A stretch of DNA of 5,163 bases from JABWAJ01 sp046153985 (GTDB lineage: Bacteria; Bacteroidota; Bacteroidia; Chitinophagales; Saprospiraceae): NCBI GenBank assembly GCA_046153985.1, contig JBJXFD010000389.1, forward strand, positions 1-5,163. The letters run 5' to 3'. A program made the translations under genes and the position numbers. The notes beneath the pieces are model-generated. The model searched no databases, was not told the DNA's origin, and was given only the letters and a program-made list of their open reading frames with translations. Position 1 is the first letter of the stretch. Every line of letters begins with the position of its first letter. Below are positions 1 to 5,163 of this stretch, in pieces.

Positions 1-800
1 CCTTTATTGTTTGGGCGCACCACATGTTCATGTCCGGTGTGAACCCCTTCATCTCTAACTTCTTCGTGATTTTCACCTTGATAATTGCCGTGCCTTCTGC
101 GGTGAAAGTGTTCAACTGGATTTCGACGATGTACAAGGCGAATATCAGGTTCACGCCTGCTTTGATGTTCGCTATAGGTTTTGTATCGCTGTTCATTTCG
201 GGCGGTCTGACGGGTATTTTCCTCGGCAACTCTGCCATTGACATTGTGATGCACGACAACTATTTTGTGGTGGCCCACTTTCACATTGTGATGGGGATTG
301 CTGCTTTCTTCGGAATGTTCGCTGGGGTTTATAATTGGTATCCGAAAATGTTCGGACGCTTCATGAATGAATCCCTCGGCAAATTGCATTTCTGGGGCAC
401 TATCATTGGAGCTTATGCCATTTTCTGGCCGATGCACTACCTCGGTATGGCAGGTGTGCCACGCCGTTACTACAAATTTGATGTATTTGAATCGTTCGGC
501 CAGTTTGCGACGATGAACAAATTCATCACCATTGCAGCCATTTTCGTTTTCGCATTACAGGTATTGTTTATCATCAACTTCTTCTACAGCATCTGGAAAG
601 GCAGGAAGATGACGACCAAAAACCCATGGGGTGCAAGCACGCTGGAATGGACGACGCCAATTAACACCGGCCACGGCAACTGGGAAGGCAATATCCCGAC
701 GGTACACCGCTGGCCGTATGATTATGGCAAAGACGGGAAAGAGTTCATTTCTCAGATACAGCCTTTGTCCGAAGGCGAAAAGGACGGCGGAGATCATTAA
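1..800 (+). CDS. ctaD: Cytochrome c oxidase subunit I, C-terminal part (5' truncated by window edge)
   Basis: This is the catalytic subunit of a heme-copper oxidase, which reduces O2 to water and pumps protons across the inner membrane. The reading frame is open from base 3 and gives 265 residues, about the C-terminal half. Fragment residues 3-9 (VWAHHMF) contain the paired Cu_B histidines H6 and H7. PSAVKVF carries the K-channel lysine K35. HDNYFVVAHFH (84-94) holds the heme a3 ligand H92, the heme a ligand H94 and the Mg-region H84/D85. GVPRR (151-155) has the arginine pair that contacts heme propionates. NPWGASTLEW (207-216) and the HRWPY-like tail are also typical. Five membrane helices, corresponding to VIII-XII, can be seen. 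The stop is TAA at 798-800. The start and helices I-VII lie upstream of the window. Serine sits where the K-channel threonine usually is (PTG to PSA), a conservative change. Identification is very secure; assignment to the A-type is inferred from the neighbouring heme A/aa3 assembly genes. Confidence 0.97.
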   Translation, partial: FIVWAHHMFMSGVNPFISNFFVIFTLIIAVPSAVKVFNWISTMYKANIRFTPALMFAIGFVSLFISGGLTGIFLGNSAIDIVMHDNYFVVAHFHIVMGIAAFFGMFAGVYNWYPKMFGRFMNESLGKLHFWGTIIGAYAIFWPMHYLGMAGVPRRYYKFDVFESFGQFATMNKFITIAAIFVFALQVLFIINFFYSIWKGRKMTTKNPWGASTLEWTTPINTGHGNWEGNIPTVHRWPYDYGKDGKEFISQIQPLSEGEKDGGDH

Positions 801-873
801 TTTTTGTGCAGGCGGTGCGAACTGCCGAATCAATGCCCGGTGACTATGGTCGCGGGTACAAACTCAAGCGAAC
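801..873 (+). other. ctaD-ctaB intergenic spacer with a small GNRA-type hairpin
   Basis: These 73 bases separate the ctaD stop from the ctaB GTG start. Positions 811-816 (GGCGGT) pair with 821-826 (ACTGCC), with one G-U pair, around a GCGA loop at 817-820 that fits the GNRA tetraloop rule. No U-run follows, so it is not an intrinsic terminator. No Bacteroidota-type promoter (TTG and TAnnTTTG boxes) was seen. It may be an mRNA-stability or processing hairpin, or chance. Confidence 0.3.
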
Positions 874-1770
874 GTGAATACGAAGACTGCATCGGTCAGT
901 TGGATTAACATCGTTGGACAAAAGGTTCACGATTATAAGCTGCTTATTAAGTTTCGGTTGACATTGACGGTTGTGTTTTCTTCGGTCATGGCCTATTTTA
1001 TTTCGATAACGGGCGATATTGACTGGAAAGCAGCAGGCATTCTTTCTTTGGGAGGTTTTCTGGTGACGGGCGCTGCAAATGCGTTGAACCAGGCCCTCGA
1101 AAAAGATTATGACCGCCTGATGAAACGCACCGCTGACCGACCGGTAGCAGCAGGCCGCATGAAAATGTCGGAAGCGGTTATGAGCGCCGGGTTTATGAGT
1201 TTGTTTGGCATAACGTTGCTGGCACTCTTCAATCCCTGGACCGCCTTTTTTGGCATGATTGCCCTGATGAGTTATGCATTCGTCTACACACCGATGAAGC
1301 GCATTTCTCCGGCGGCAGTCACCATTGGGGCCATTCCGGGCGCGCTGCCCACCCTGATTGGATGTGCAGCGGCGCAAGGGGCGATCACCCCGCTGGGTTT
1401 AACGCTTTTTGCCATACAATTTTTGTGGCAATTCCCGCACTTCTGGTCTATTGGCTGGTTGGGCTTTGAAGATTACGCAAAGGCAGGATACAAGCTGTTG
1501 CCAACCCGCAACGGTCAACAGGATCCGGCAACAGGTTTTCAGTCTTTTCTGTACGCATTGTTGTTGGTTCCGGTGACGGTGCTGCCCTGGATGATGAATG
1601 TCACCAATGTTTGGTCTGCTGTGATTGCGGTAGTATTGAGCTTGGTTTACGCAGTATTTGGATGGAATTTTTATCAGAAACTCAATCGGAAAGCAGCTTT
1701 GCAACTGATGTTTTTTTCGTTTCTGTACATCCCGGTGATTTTAGTGACTTTCTATCTGACTAAATTATAA
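874..1770 (+). CDS. ctaB: Protoheme IX farnesyltransferase (heme O synthase)
   Basis: CtaB attaches the farnesyl chain of farnesyl diphosphate to the 2-vinyl group of heme B, giving heme O, the precursor of the heme A used by the adjacent oxidase. It is a UbiA-superfamily integral membrane prenyltransferase. The 298 residues match the usual family length. The first Mg-diphosphate motif is at about 69-90 (N72, E76, D78, D80, then KRTADRP). WQFPHFW (185-191) and the second acidic motif EDYAKAG (199-205) followed by KLLP are diagnostic. About eight to nine hydrophobic segments run from residue 30 to the end. The start is taken as GTG at 874: the frame has a TGA at 841-843, no ATG, GTG or TTG lies between, and a later start would remove the conserved KFRLT segment before helix 1. 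The TAA is at 1768-1770, 12 bases before the next gene, so co-transcription with it is likely. Confidence 0.96.
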   Translation: MNTKTASVSWINIVGQKVHDYKLLIKFRLTLTVVFSSVMAYFISITGDIDWKAAGILSLGGFLVTGAANALNQALEKDYDRLMKRTADRPVAAGRMKMSEAVMSAGFMSLFGITLLALFNPWTAFFGMIALMSYAFVYTPMKRISPAAVTIGAIPGALPTLIGCAAAQGAITPLGLTLFAIQFLWQFPHFWSIGWLGFEDYAKAGYKLLPTRNGQQDPATGFQSFLYALLLVPVTVLPWMMNVTNVWSAVIAVVLSLVYAVFGWNFYQKLNRKAALQLMFFSFLYIPVILVTFYLTKL

Positions 1771-1782
1771 TTTCATCAGCGT

Positions 1783-2364
1783 ATGAACGCGATGGCGGTC
1801 AATCAGGAGTACAAAAGGAATAAAATCCACCCGCAAAAATTTGCGACGTGGTTAGCTTGTGCCAGCATTACCATGATGTTTACGGCGCTCACCAGCGCGT
1901 ACATTGTGCGGCAGGCGGGAGGCAACTGGCTGGAATTCCGGCTGCCCGGCATTTTTTTAGCCAGTACGATGACTATTGTAGCGAGTAGTATTGCACTGCA
2001 TGGTAGTTTTCTGGCGTACAAAAAAGGAAAAGAACAGCTTTACAAAATGCTGCTCTTACTGGGACTGGCGCTTGGTTTTGCGTTTGTGATTACGCAATAC
2101 CAGGGCTGGGTGGCGCTGCAAAACATCGGAGTGCCGTTGAAAACGAATCCGTCCGGTGATTTTGTGTATGCCATTTCAGGCCTTCATGCCGCGCACGTTC
2201 TGGGCGGGATTGTCGCGCTGATCATTGGTGCAATCCGCGCATTTTCGATGCCGTTTAAAGTAACGGAACGCCGCAAACTGCGCCAGGAGATGACGCTCAC
2301 TTATTGGCATTTCGTAGATTTGCTGTGGGTTTACCTGTTCGCATTGTTGACATTGTATTCCTGA
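1783..2364 (+). CDS. ctaE: Cytochrome c oxidase subunit III-like protein, short first copy
   Basis: This is a heme-copper oxidase subunit III family membrane protein of 193 residues. Subunit III binds subunit I and stabilises proton uptake. Five hydrophobic segments are visible at about 19-43, 54-77, 86-107, 128-152 and 171-191, corresponding to helices III-VII of seven-helix homologues. Family signatures are SGLHAAHVLGG (132-142) and YWHFVDLLWVYLF (174-186). The helix III glutamate found in the usual SEVMFF-type motif is not preserved: the equivalent stretch reads ASITMMF (27-33). The helix V QxxEY/W motif reads QYQGW (105-109), also without its Glu. ATG at 1783 is chosen; ATG at 1792 is a possible in-frame alternative that removes three residues. 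It sits 12 bases after ctaB and 53 bases before a second, longer subunit III gene. Tandem subunit III genes are, to my knowledge, common in Bacteroidota; this one is the more divergent of the two. Confidence 0.9.
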   Translation: MNAMAVNQEYKRNKIHPQKFATWLACASITMMFTALTSAYIVRQAGGNWLEFRLPGIFLASTMTIVASSIALHGSFLAYKKGKEQLYKMLLLLGLALGFAFVITQYQGWVALQNIGVPLKTNPSGDFVYAISGLHAAHVLGGIVALIIGAIRAFSMPFKVTERRKLRQEMTLTYWHFVDLLWVYLFALLTLYS

Positions 2365-2417
2365 CATTTGGTTTTGAACAAACGAAAATATTAGCCTAAC
2401 AAAAAGATATTCAACTG

Positions 2418-3296
2418 ATGGCAACAGCAGAAACTGTACTGGAACACGAGGTACACGAGCACGATAGCAACGACGCGTGGTCGGGGGGCAAAGAGCCATT
2501 CAAGGCCAGTTATGGCAAGCTGATGATGTGGTATTTCCTGTTGTCAGATGCCTTTACATTCGCAGGTTTTTTGATCGCTTATGGTTCGCTGCGCTTTAGT
2601 AGCAGTACCTGGCCGGTGCCCGATTTTGTATTTTCCACCGCGCCGTTTGGAATTGAGAAAGCGCCATTGATTTTCGTTACGATCATGTCATTCCTGCTCA
2701 TCATCAGCTCCGTCACTATGGTGCGGGCGGTGCAGGAAGGGCACCGCGAAAACAAAAACGGGGTTGTATTCTGGATGTTGCTCACCGTATTGGGCGGTTT
2801 GGGCTTCCTGAGTTGTCAGGCCTGGGAGTGGACAAAACTGATGGGCGCCGAACACATGTCGGTGACAACCAATCCGTTTGGTACGCATACCAGCGATGGC
2901 GTCTACATGGAAGATGAACATGGCCATGCCTATAAAGCAGGGGAGAAGCCGGAAGCTTTTAAAGCCGGAGGGTCTTACCTGATTCATAAGCACGAAAACG
3001 AGGCAACGGGCAAAGAAGAGTGGGTACAGCGCAAAGTGAAATATTCCGACGGCACGATGGGCGTTCAGGAACTTGGCCCGGCGGCGTTTGGCGCCCTGTT
3101 CTTTTTTATCACGGGCTTCCACGGCTTCCACGTACTTTCGGGGGTTGTATTCCTGCTCATTATTGCGGTTAACGCGGGCAGCGGCCTTTACGTGGCACGC
3201 AGGAATGGCTATGAAATGGTGGAAAAAATCGGCCTCTACTGGCACTTTGTGGATTTGGTATGGGTATTCGTTTTCTTAGTATTCTACCTGCTCTAA
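2418..3296 (+). CDS. ctaE: Cytochrome c oxidase subunit III, long second copy with extra periplasmic segment
   Basis: This is a subunit III family protein of 292 residues. A polar, His/acid-rich N-terminus (about 1-30) precedes five helices at about 34-58, 83-105, 115-134, 223-252 and 272-291. Helix 1 has LLSDAFTFAG, with D44 where most homologues have Glu. QAWEW (134-138) keeps the helix V Glu (E137). TGFHGFHVLSG (232-242) and YWHFVDLVWVF (274-284) are classic signatures. The loop motif SDGVY (159-163) is normally followed almost directly by the FHGFHV helix. Here about 60 hydrophilic residues (164-224) are inserted, with several His, Lys and Glu residues and no cysteine. By standard subunit III topology this insert faces the periplasm. 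The ATG follows an A-rich leader (AACAAAAAGATATTC), as is usual when Shine-Dalgarno sequences are absent. Subunit IV follows 37 bases after the stop. Confidence 0.93.
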   Translation: MATAETVLEHEVHEHDSNDAWSGGKEPFKASYGKLMMWYFLLSDAFTFAGFLIAYGSLRFSSSTWPVPDFVFSTAPFGIEKAPLIFVTIMSFLLIISSVTMVRAVQEGHRENKNGVVFWMLLTVLGGLGFLSCQAWEWTKLMGAEHMSVTTNPFGTHTSDGVYMEDEHGHAYKAGEKPEAFKAGGSYLIHKHENEATGKEEWVQRKVKYSDGTMGVQELGPAAFGALFFFITGFHGFHVLSGVVFLLIIAVNAGSGLYVARRNGYEMVEKIGLYWHFVDLVWVFVFLVFYLL

Positions 3297-3333
3297 CCGC
3301 AAAATTTTGATCATTCTTTAATTGGGAATCATA

Positions 3334-3765
3334 ATGGGACATTTAACATACGAACAGTCAATAAAGGCGGTATACCGCGGGTTAATCCTGCTCGGAATCG
3401 TCACCCTGATCGAGGTTTTCATTTCTTTGCTGGCTAAAGGCCATATCATCAAAGGTGCAGAGGAGTATAAAGTGATCCTTTATATTTCAGGCTTGCTCAT
3501 CATCGCGCTGTCTTTGTACAAAGCCTACTTCATCATCTACGATTTTATGCACATGCGCTACGAAGTTAAAGGGCTGGCCATGAGTGTATTATTACCTACT
3601 TTGCTGCTGGTTTGGGCCATCATTGCTTTCTTTCAGGAAGGCGGTTCATGGAAAGCCCGCCGTGATCAGATCAAAGAGAAAAACGCAGAGGAAGTGGAGG
3701 GTAAAACGCAGGGAGGCCTCTCGCTGCGCGATGATGTATATGTCCTTCCGGAATGGCGAGGTTAA
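3334..3765 (+). CDS. ctaF: Cytochrome c oxidase subunit IV (CtaF/CoxD, COX4_pro family)
   Basis: This small accessory subunit of prokaryotic heme-copper oxidases aids assembly and stability of the Cu_B/heme centre. The protein has 143 residues from ATG 3334. An in-frame TTG at 3322 would add only MGII and is less likely. Three membrane segments lie at about 15-34, 47-69 and 80-100. SLYKAYFIIYDFMHMRYE (60-77) is the family signature: the K-A-Y then F-M-H-hydrophobic-R/K-Y-E pattern seen in CoxD/CyoD proteins. After helix 3 a charged tail of about 42 residues (102-143) continues to the stop, longer than I expect for the family. Under CyoD-like topology the tail would lie in the periplasm. It is the last gene before a strong terminator, so it probably ends the structural-subunit operon. 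Confidence 0.9.
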   Translation: MGHLTYEQSIKAVYRGLILLGIVTLIEVFISLLAKGHIIKGAEEYKVILYISGLLIIALSLYKAYFIIYDFMHMRYEVKGLAMSVLLPTLLLVWAIIAFFQEGGSWKARRDQIKEKNAEEVEGKTQGGLSLRDDVYVLPEWRG

Positions 3766-3796
3766 TTGTAAACACCAACGCATAATTGAAAATCAC

Positions 3797-3833
3797 CAAA
3801 AAGGCGAGAAAGGTATCTTTTCTCGCCTTTTTG
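3797..3833 (+). terminator. Rho-independent terminator after the oxidase subunit operon
   Basis: The arm 3797-3811 (C, five A, then GGCGAGAAA) pairs perfectly with 3819-3833 (TTTCTCGCC, five T, then G) around a loop of about 7 bases. The G/C-rich core followed by the T-run is the standard intrinsic terminator shape on the + strand. The A-run upstream gives a matching T-run on the opposite strand, so it could work in both directions. It lies 31 bases past the ctaF stop and implies that the SCO-like gene at 4071 has its own promoter or depends on read-through. Confidence 0.9.
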
Positions 3834-3904
3834 ATTGAAATAATCTTATAAAACAGCGAATTGCGCTAACCTTAGTTGCCTTTTTTTGTTTTGAAACAGA
3901 CCCT

Positions 3905-3951
3905 GAACTAAAGAACAGACACTCTTAGTCCCTGTCTGTTCTTTAGAGTTC
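3905..3951 (+). repeat. Long inverted repeat (hairpin) upstream of the SCO-like gene
   Basis: CTAAAGAACAGACA (3908-3921) and TGTCTGTTCTTTAG (3933-3946) are perfect 14-bp reverse complements around an 11-base loop. GAA at 3905-3907 also pairs with TTC at 3949-3951 if two bases (3947-3948) bulge out. No T-run follows, so it is not a standard terminator. It lies about 70 bases after the ctaF terminator and shares its right arm with a second, larger inverted repeat that ends at 4056. Confidence 0.85.
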
Positions 3952-4056
3952 GAGAGCAAGGCATGCGAAGGCCCAAAAATCGGAGTCCCGGCCGCCGGAC
4001 GGGGTGACGCTTTTTGGGCCGAGCATAACGCAGCTATCGGACTATAAAGACAGACA
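3933..4056. repeat. 124-bp imperfect palindromic element with terminal inverted repeats
   Basis: The ends 3933-3952 (TGTCTGTTCTTTAGAGTTCG) and 4038-4056 (CGGACTATAAAGACAGACA) are imperfect inverted repeats. The first seven bases TGTCTGT match ACAGACA exactly, then CTTTA and the AGT(T/C)CG block match with small gaps. Inside lies a perfect 10-bp inverted repeat (3970-3979 with 4011-4020), and the stretches between also share weak complementarity (AGC and ATGC blocks), so most of the element can fold into one long hairpin. It contains no plausible gene. It could be a MITE- or REP-like dispersed palindrome, or a structured 5' leader of the gene at 4071. The right end lies only 14 bases before that start codon. 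Confidence 0.6.
3970..4020 (+). repeat. Nested GC-rich hairpin inside the palindromic element
   Basis: GGCCCAAAAA (3970-3979) and TTTTTGGGCC (4011-4020) are perfect reverse complements. Between them TCCCG (3986-3990) can pair with CGGGG (4000-4004), with one wobble, around a GCCGCCGGA loop. The interior is clearly more GC-rich than the flanking intergenic DNA. The fold is visible by eye; its function is unknown. Confidence 0.75.
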
Positions 4057-4070
4057 TTAATTAAAATACA

Positions 4071-4730
4071 ATGACGGAGCAAGCAAAAAGGCAATTGAAG
4101 CCAAAAGATAAAATTCAGATATTGGCATTGACTGCGATCCTGATCGTTTTCCCTGCGGTATCCTGGTATTGGCTGAGCATGGGATTGGATTACCGCAAAA
4201 CAGCAAAAGCAGAGCTGAAAGACCTTGGGCCGTTGCCTGAAGAGACCTGGCGCAATTACACCGGGAAAATGCTGAGCAAAGCCGATCTGGAAGGGTCGTT
4301 TGTCATAGCCGGAGTTTATGACCTGGCGCAACCGGCGTTGAGCGGGCACTTTGGCCGCGAGTTTTCCAGGTTGCACGACCAATTCGACGACCGAAAGGAT
4401 GTTCTTTTTCTGTCGGTGGTGGGACAGGATTCTACGCTGATTCCTGCCTTTGTGAAGGAATACGGGCTAACGGATACCACGCAGTGCTTTTTCTTTGCCA
4501 CAACAGCAGATGCCATGAAAAACCTGGCGCAGACGGGGTTCCGGATGCTCGGGCTGGATGGCGCCACTTCCCCATACATTGCATTTGCAGATACGTCCTC
4601 CGTCATCCGGAATTACTACGACGTGCGCGAGAATGCACAACTCAAGCGCATGGTGCAGCACATCAGCCTGCTGTTGCCCATGTCGAAAAGCCGGGACGAA
4701 TTGCGCTTTAAGCGGGAAGCAGAAAAATAA
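4071..4730 (+). CDS. SCO1/SenC-like membrane-anchored protein lacking the copper-binding residues
   Basis: The protein has 219 residues, with one N-terminal membrane anchor (about 16-37) preceded by lysines and arginines, which predicts a periplasmic C-terminal domain. The rest resembles SCO family thioredoxin-fold proteins by pattern: LEGSFVIAGVYD (73-84) aligns with the strand before the SCO CxxxC motif, VLFLSVVGQDS (111-121) with the next strand, FVKEYGL (127-133) with the following helix, and PYIAFADTSSVIRNYYD (168-184) with the SCO segment ending in IRGYYDG. SCO proteins bind copper through CxxxC and a distal His to mature the Cu_A site of subunit II. Here the CxxxC positions (about 86 and 90) are Ala and Leu, the only cysteine is C139, and the His before the PYIAFAD strand is replaced (A165/T166). 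The gene occupies the slot where SCO is expected, 5 bases before DUF420. ATG 4071 follows an A/T-rich leader. Family membership is inferred from pattern and context; canonical copper or thiol chemistry is unlikely. Confidence 0.75.
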   Translation: MTEQAKRQLKPKDKIQILALTAILIVFPAVSWYWLSMGLDYRKTAKAELKDLGPLPEETWRNYTGKMLSKADLEGSFVIAGVYDLAQPALSGHFGREFSRLHDQFDDRKDVLFLSVVGQDSTLIPAFVKEYGLTDTTQCFFFATTADAMKNLAQTGFRMLGLDGATSPYIAFADTSSVIRNYYDVRENAQLKRMVQHISLLLPMSKSRDELRFKREAEK

Positions 4731-4735
4731 ACGAT

Positions 4736-5163
4736 ATGATCGAAAACACGGTACTTGCAAAAAAACTAACGGTAGCGGCCTGGATCGTCACGGCCGTAGT
4801 CCTGGTGCTGGTCGGATTGATGCGCAGCCCCGATAAAATTCCAATCCCCGAAGGTTGGGATTTGGGCTTTCTTCCGCCTTTTCACGCCGGGGTGAACGCG
4901 CTGCTGGCGGTGGTTCTGATCTACGCATTTTACCAAATCAAACAAAAAAATATTGAAGCCCACCGCCGTGCCATTTATACCGCCATGGGGCTTTCTGTTC
5001 TGTTTCTGTTGTCGTATGTAGCTTATCATTTTACGACGCCGGAAACTCTGTTTGGCGACGCCAACCACGATGGGGTAGTGGATGAAGTGGAAAAAGCCAC
5101 ACTGGGGGGCATTCGCACGGTTTATTTGTTGTTGCTCATCAGCCATATTTCGCTGGCGGGCTT
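4736..5163 (+). CDS. DUF420 (CtaM/YozB-like) membrane protein, 3' truncated by window edge
   Basis: DUF420 proteins are integral membrane proteins found in oxidase clusters. The Staphylococcus aureus member CtaM is required for aa3 oxidase function. The frame runs open from ATG 4736 to the window end (142 complete codons, no stop). Helices are visible at about 12-30, 48-68, 80-99 and from 124 onward. Family-type histidines are present: H50 (PPFHAGVNA), H76 (EAHRRAIYTAM), H98 (SYVAYHFTTP) and H137 (LLLISHISLAG). The loop between the third and fourth visible helices contains DANHDGVVDEVE (108-119), which fits the EF-hand/dockerin calcium-loop pattern with D, N, D, D and E at positions 1, 3, 5, 9 and 12. 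The start is 5 bases after the SCO-like stop, so the two genes are almost certainly co-transcribed. The C-terminal end lies outside the window. Confidence 0.88.
   Translation, partial: MIENTVLAKKLTVAAWIVTAVVLVLVGLMRSPDKIPIPEGWDLGFLPPFHAGVNALLAVVLIYAFYQIKQKNIEAHRRAIYTAMGLSVLFLLSYVAYHFTTPETLFGDANHDGVVDEVEKATLGGIRTVYLLLLISHISLAG

Noticed and set aside
844..1377. Long minus-strand open frame opposite ctaB.
   Set aside because: Shadow of the ctaB coding frame: Cys/Arg/His-rich composition with no family motif, while the + strand encodes a full, motif-complete CtaB.
2688..3245. 185-codon minus-strand open frame opposite subunit III.
   Set aside because: It mirrors codon bias of the convincing + strand subunit III gene and shows no recognisable motif.
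3322..3333. Upstream TTG start for subunit IV.
   Set aside because: It adds only four residues (MGII) ahead of a normal ATG at 3334 that begins the natural N-terminus.
3908..3946. The 14-bp hairpin as a second terminator.
   Set aside because: No T-run follows the right arm, and a full intrinsic terminator already lies at 3797-3833.
3970..4020. tRNA or other known structural RNA gene.
   Set aside because: No cloverleaf, no T-loop or anticodon pattern and no CCA-type end; the fold is a simple nested hairpin.
3952..4047. Short open reading stretches across the palindromic element (for example a frame that ends at TAA 4045-4047).
   Set aside because: No start codon fits, several frames are open because the sequence is GC-rich and palindromic, and no protein family is recognisable. 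The inverted-repeat structure explains the sequence better.
3905..4056. CRISPR array.
   Set aside because: Only three repeat copies in alternating orientation with unequal spacing; CRISPR repeats are direct and evenly spaced.
3846..4382. 178-codon minus-strand open frame covering the gap and the start of the SCO-like gene.
   Set aside because: It spans the inverted repeats and overlaps a well-supported + strand gene; its translation looks like antisense sequence with no domain pattern.

Overview
The window is a stretch of chromosomal respiratory genes, all on the + strand, encoding most of an aa3-type (heme-copper) cytochrome c oxidase and its assembly factors. The gene order is subunit I, heme O synthase (CtaB), two tandem subunit III genes, subunit IV, a SCO-like protein and a DUF420/CtaM-like protein. 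This order, the lack of Shine-Dalgarno sequences, the A/T-rich leaders before several starts and the roughly 48-50% GC content suggest a member of the Bacteroidota, probably Cytophagia or a related class. That taxonomic placement is an inference from family knowledge, not a search result.

Layout. Positions 1-800 hold the 3' part of ctaD, entering just before the two Cu_B histidines and covering transmembrane helices VIII-XII. Positions 874-1770 hold ctaB, with a GTG start. Positions 1783-2364 hold a short subunit III-like protein, and 2418-3296 a longer subunit III with an extra periplasmic segment. Positions 3334-3765 hold subunit IV with a long charged tail. A strong intrinsic terminator (about 3797-3833) closes this unit. 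A 300-bp non-coding gap follows. Its distal part (3905-4056) is filled with inverted repeats: three copies of one 17-20 nt sequence in alternating orientation, with a GC-rich nested hairpin between the second and third. A second unit starts at 4071 with a membrane-anchored SCO-like thioredoxin-fold protein that lacks the copper-binding Cys and His residues. Five bases later comes a DUF420 membrane protein (4736 to beyond the window end) with an EF-hand-like loop.

How it works together. CtaD carries the heme a, heme a3 and Cu_B sites. CtaB makes heme O, the precursor of heme A. The subunit III and IV proteins complete the membrane complex. SCO proteins normally deliver copper or reduce thiols for the Cu_A site of subunit II, and DUF420/CtaM is needed for aa3 oxidase maturation in Gram-positive bacteria. 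Subunit II is not in the window and probably lies upstream of ctaD. The least ordinary parts are the degenerate SCO-like protein, the palindromic element in front of it, and the acquired loops in subunit III and DUF420.
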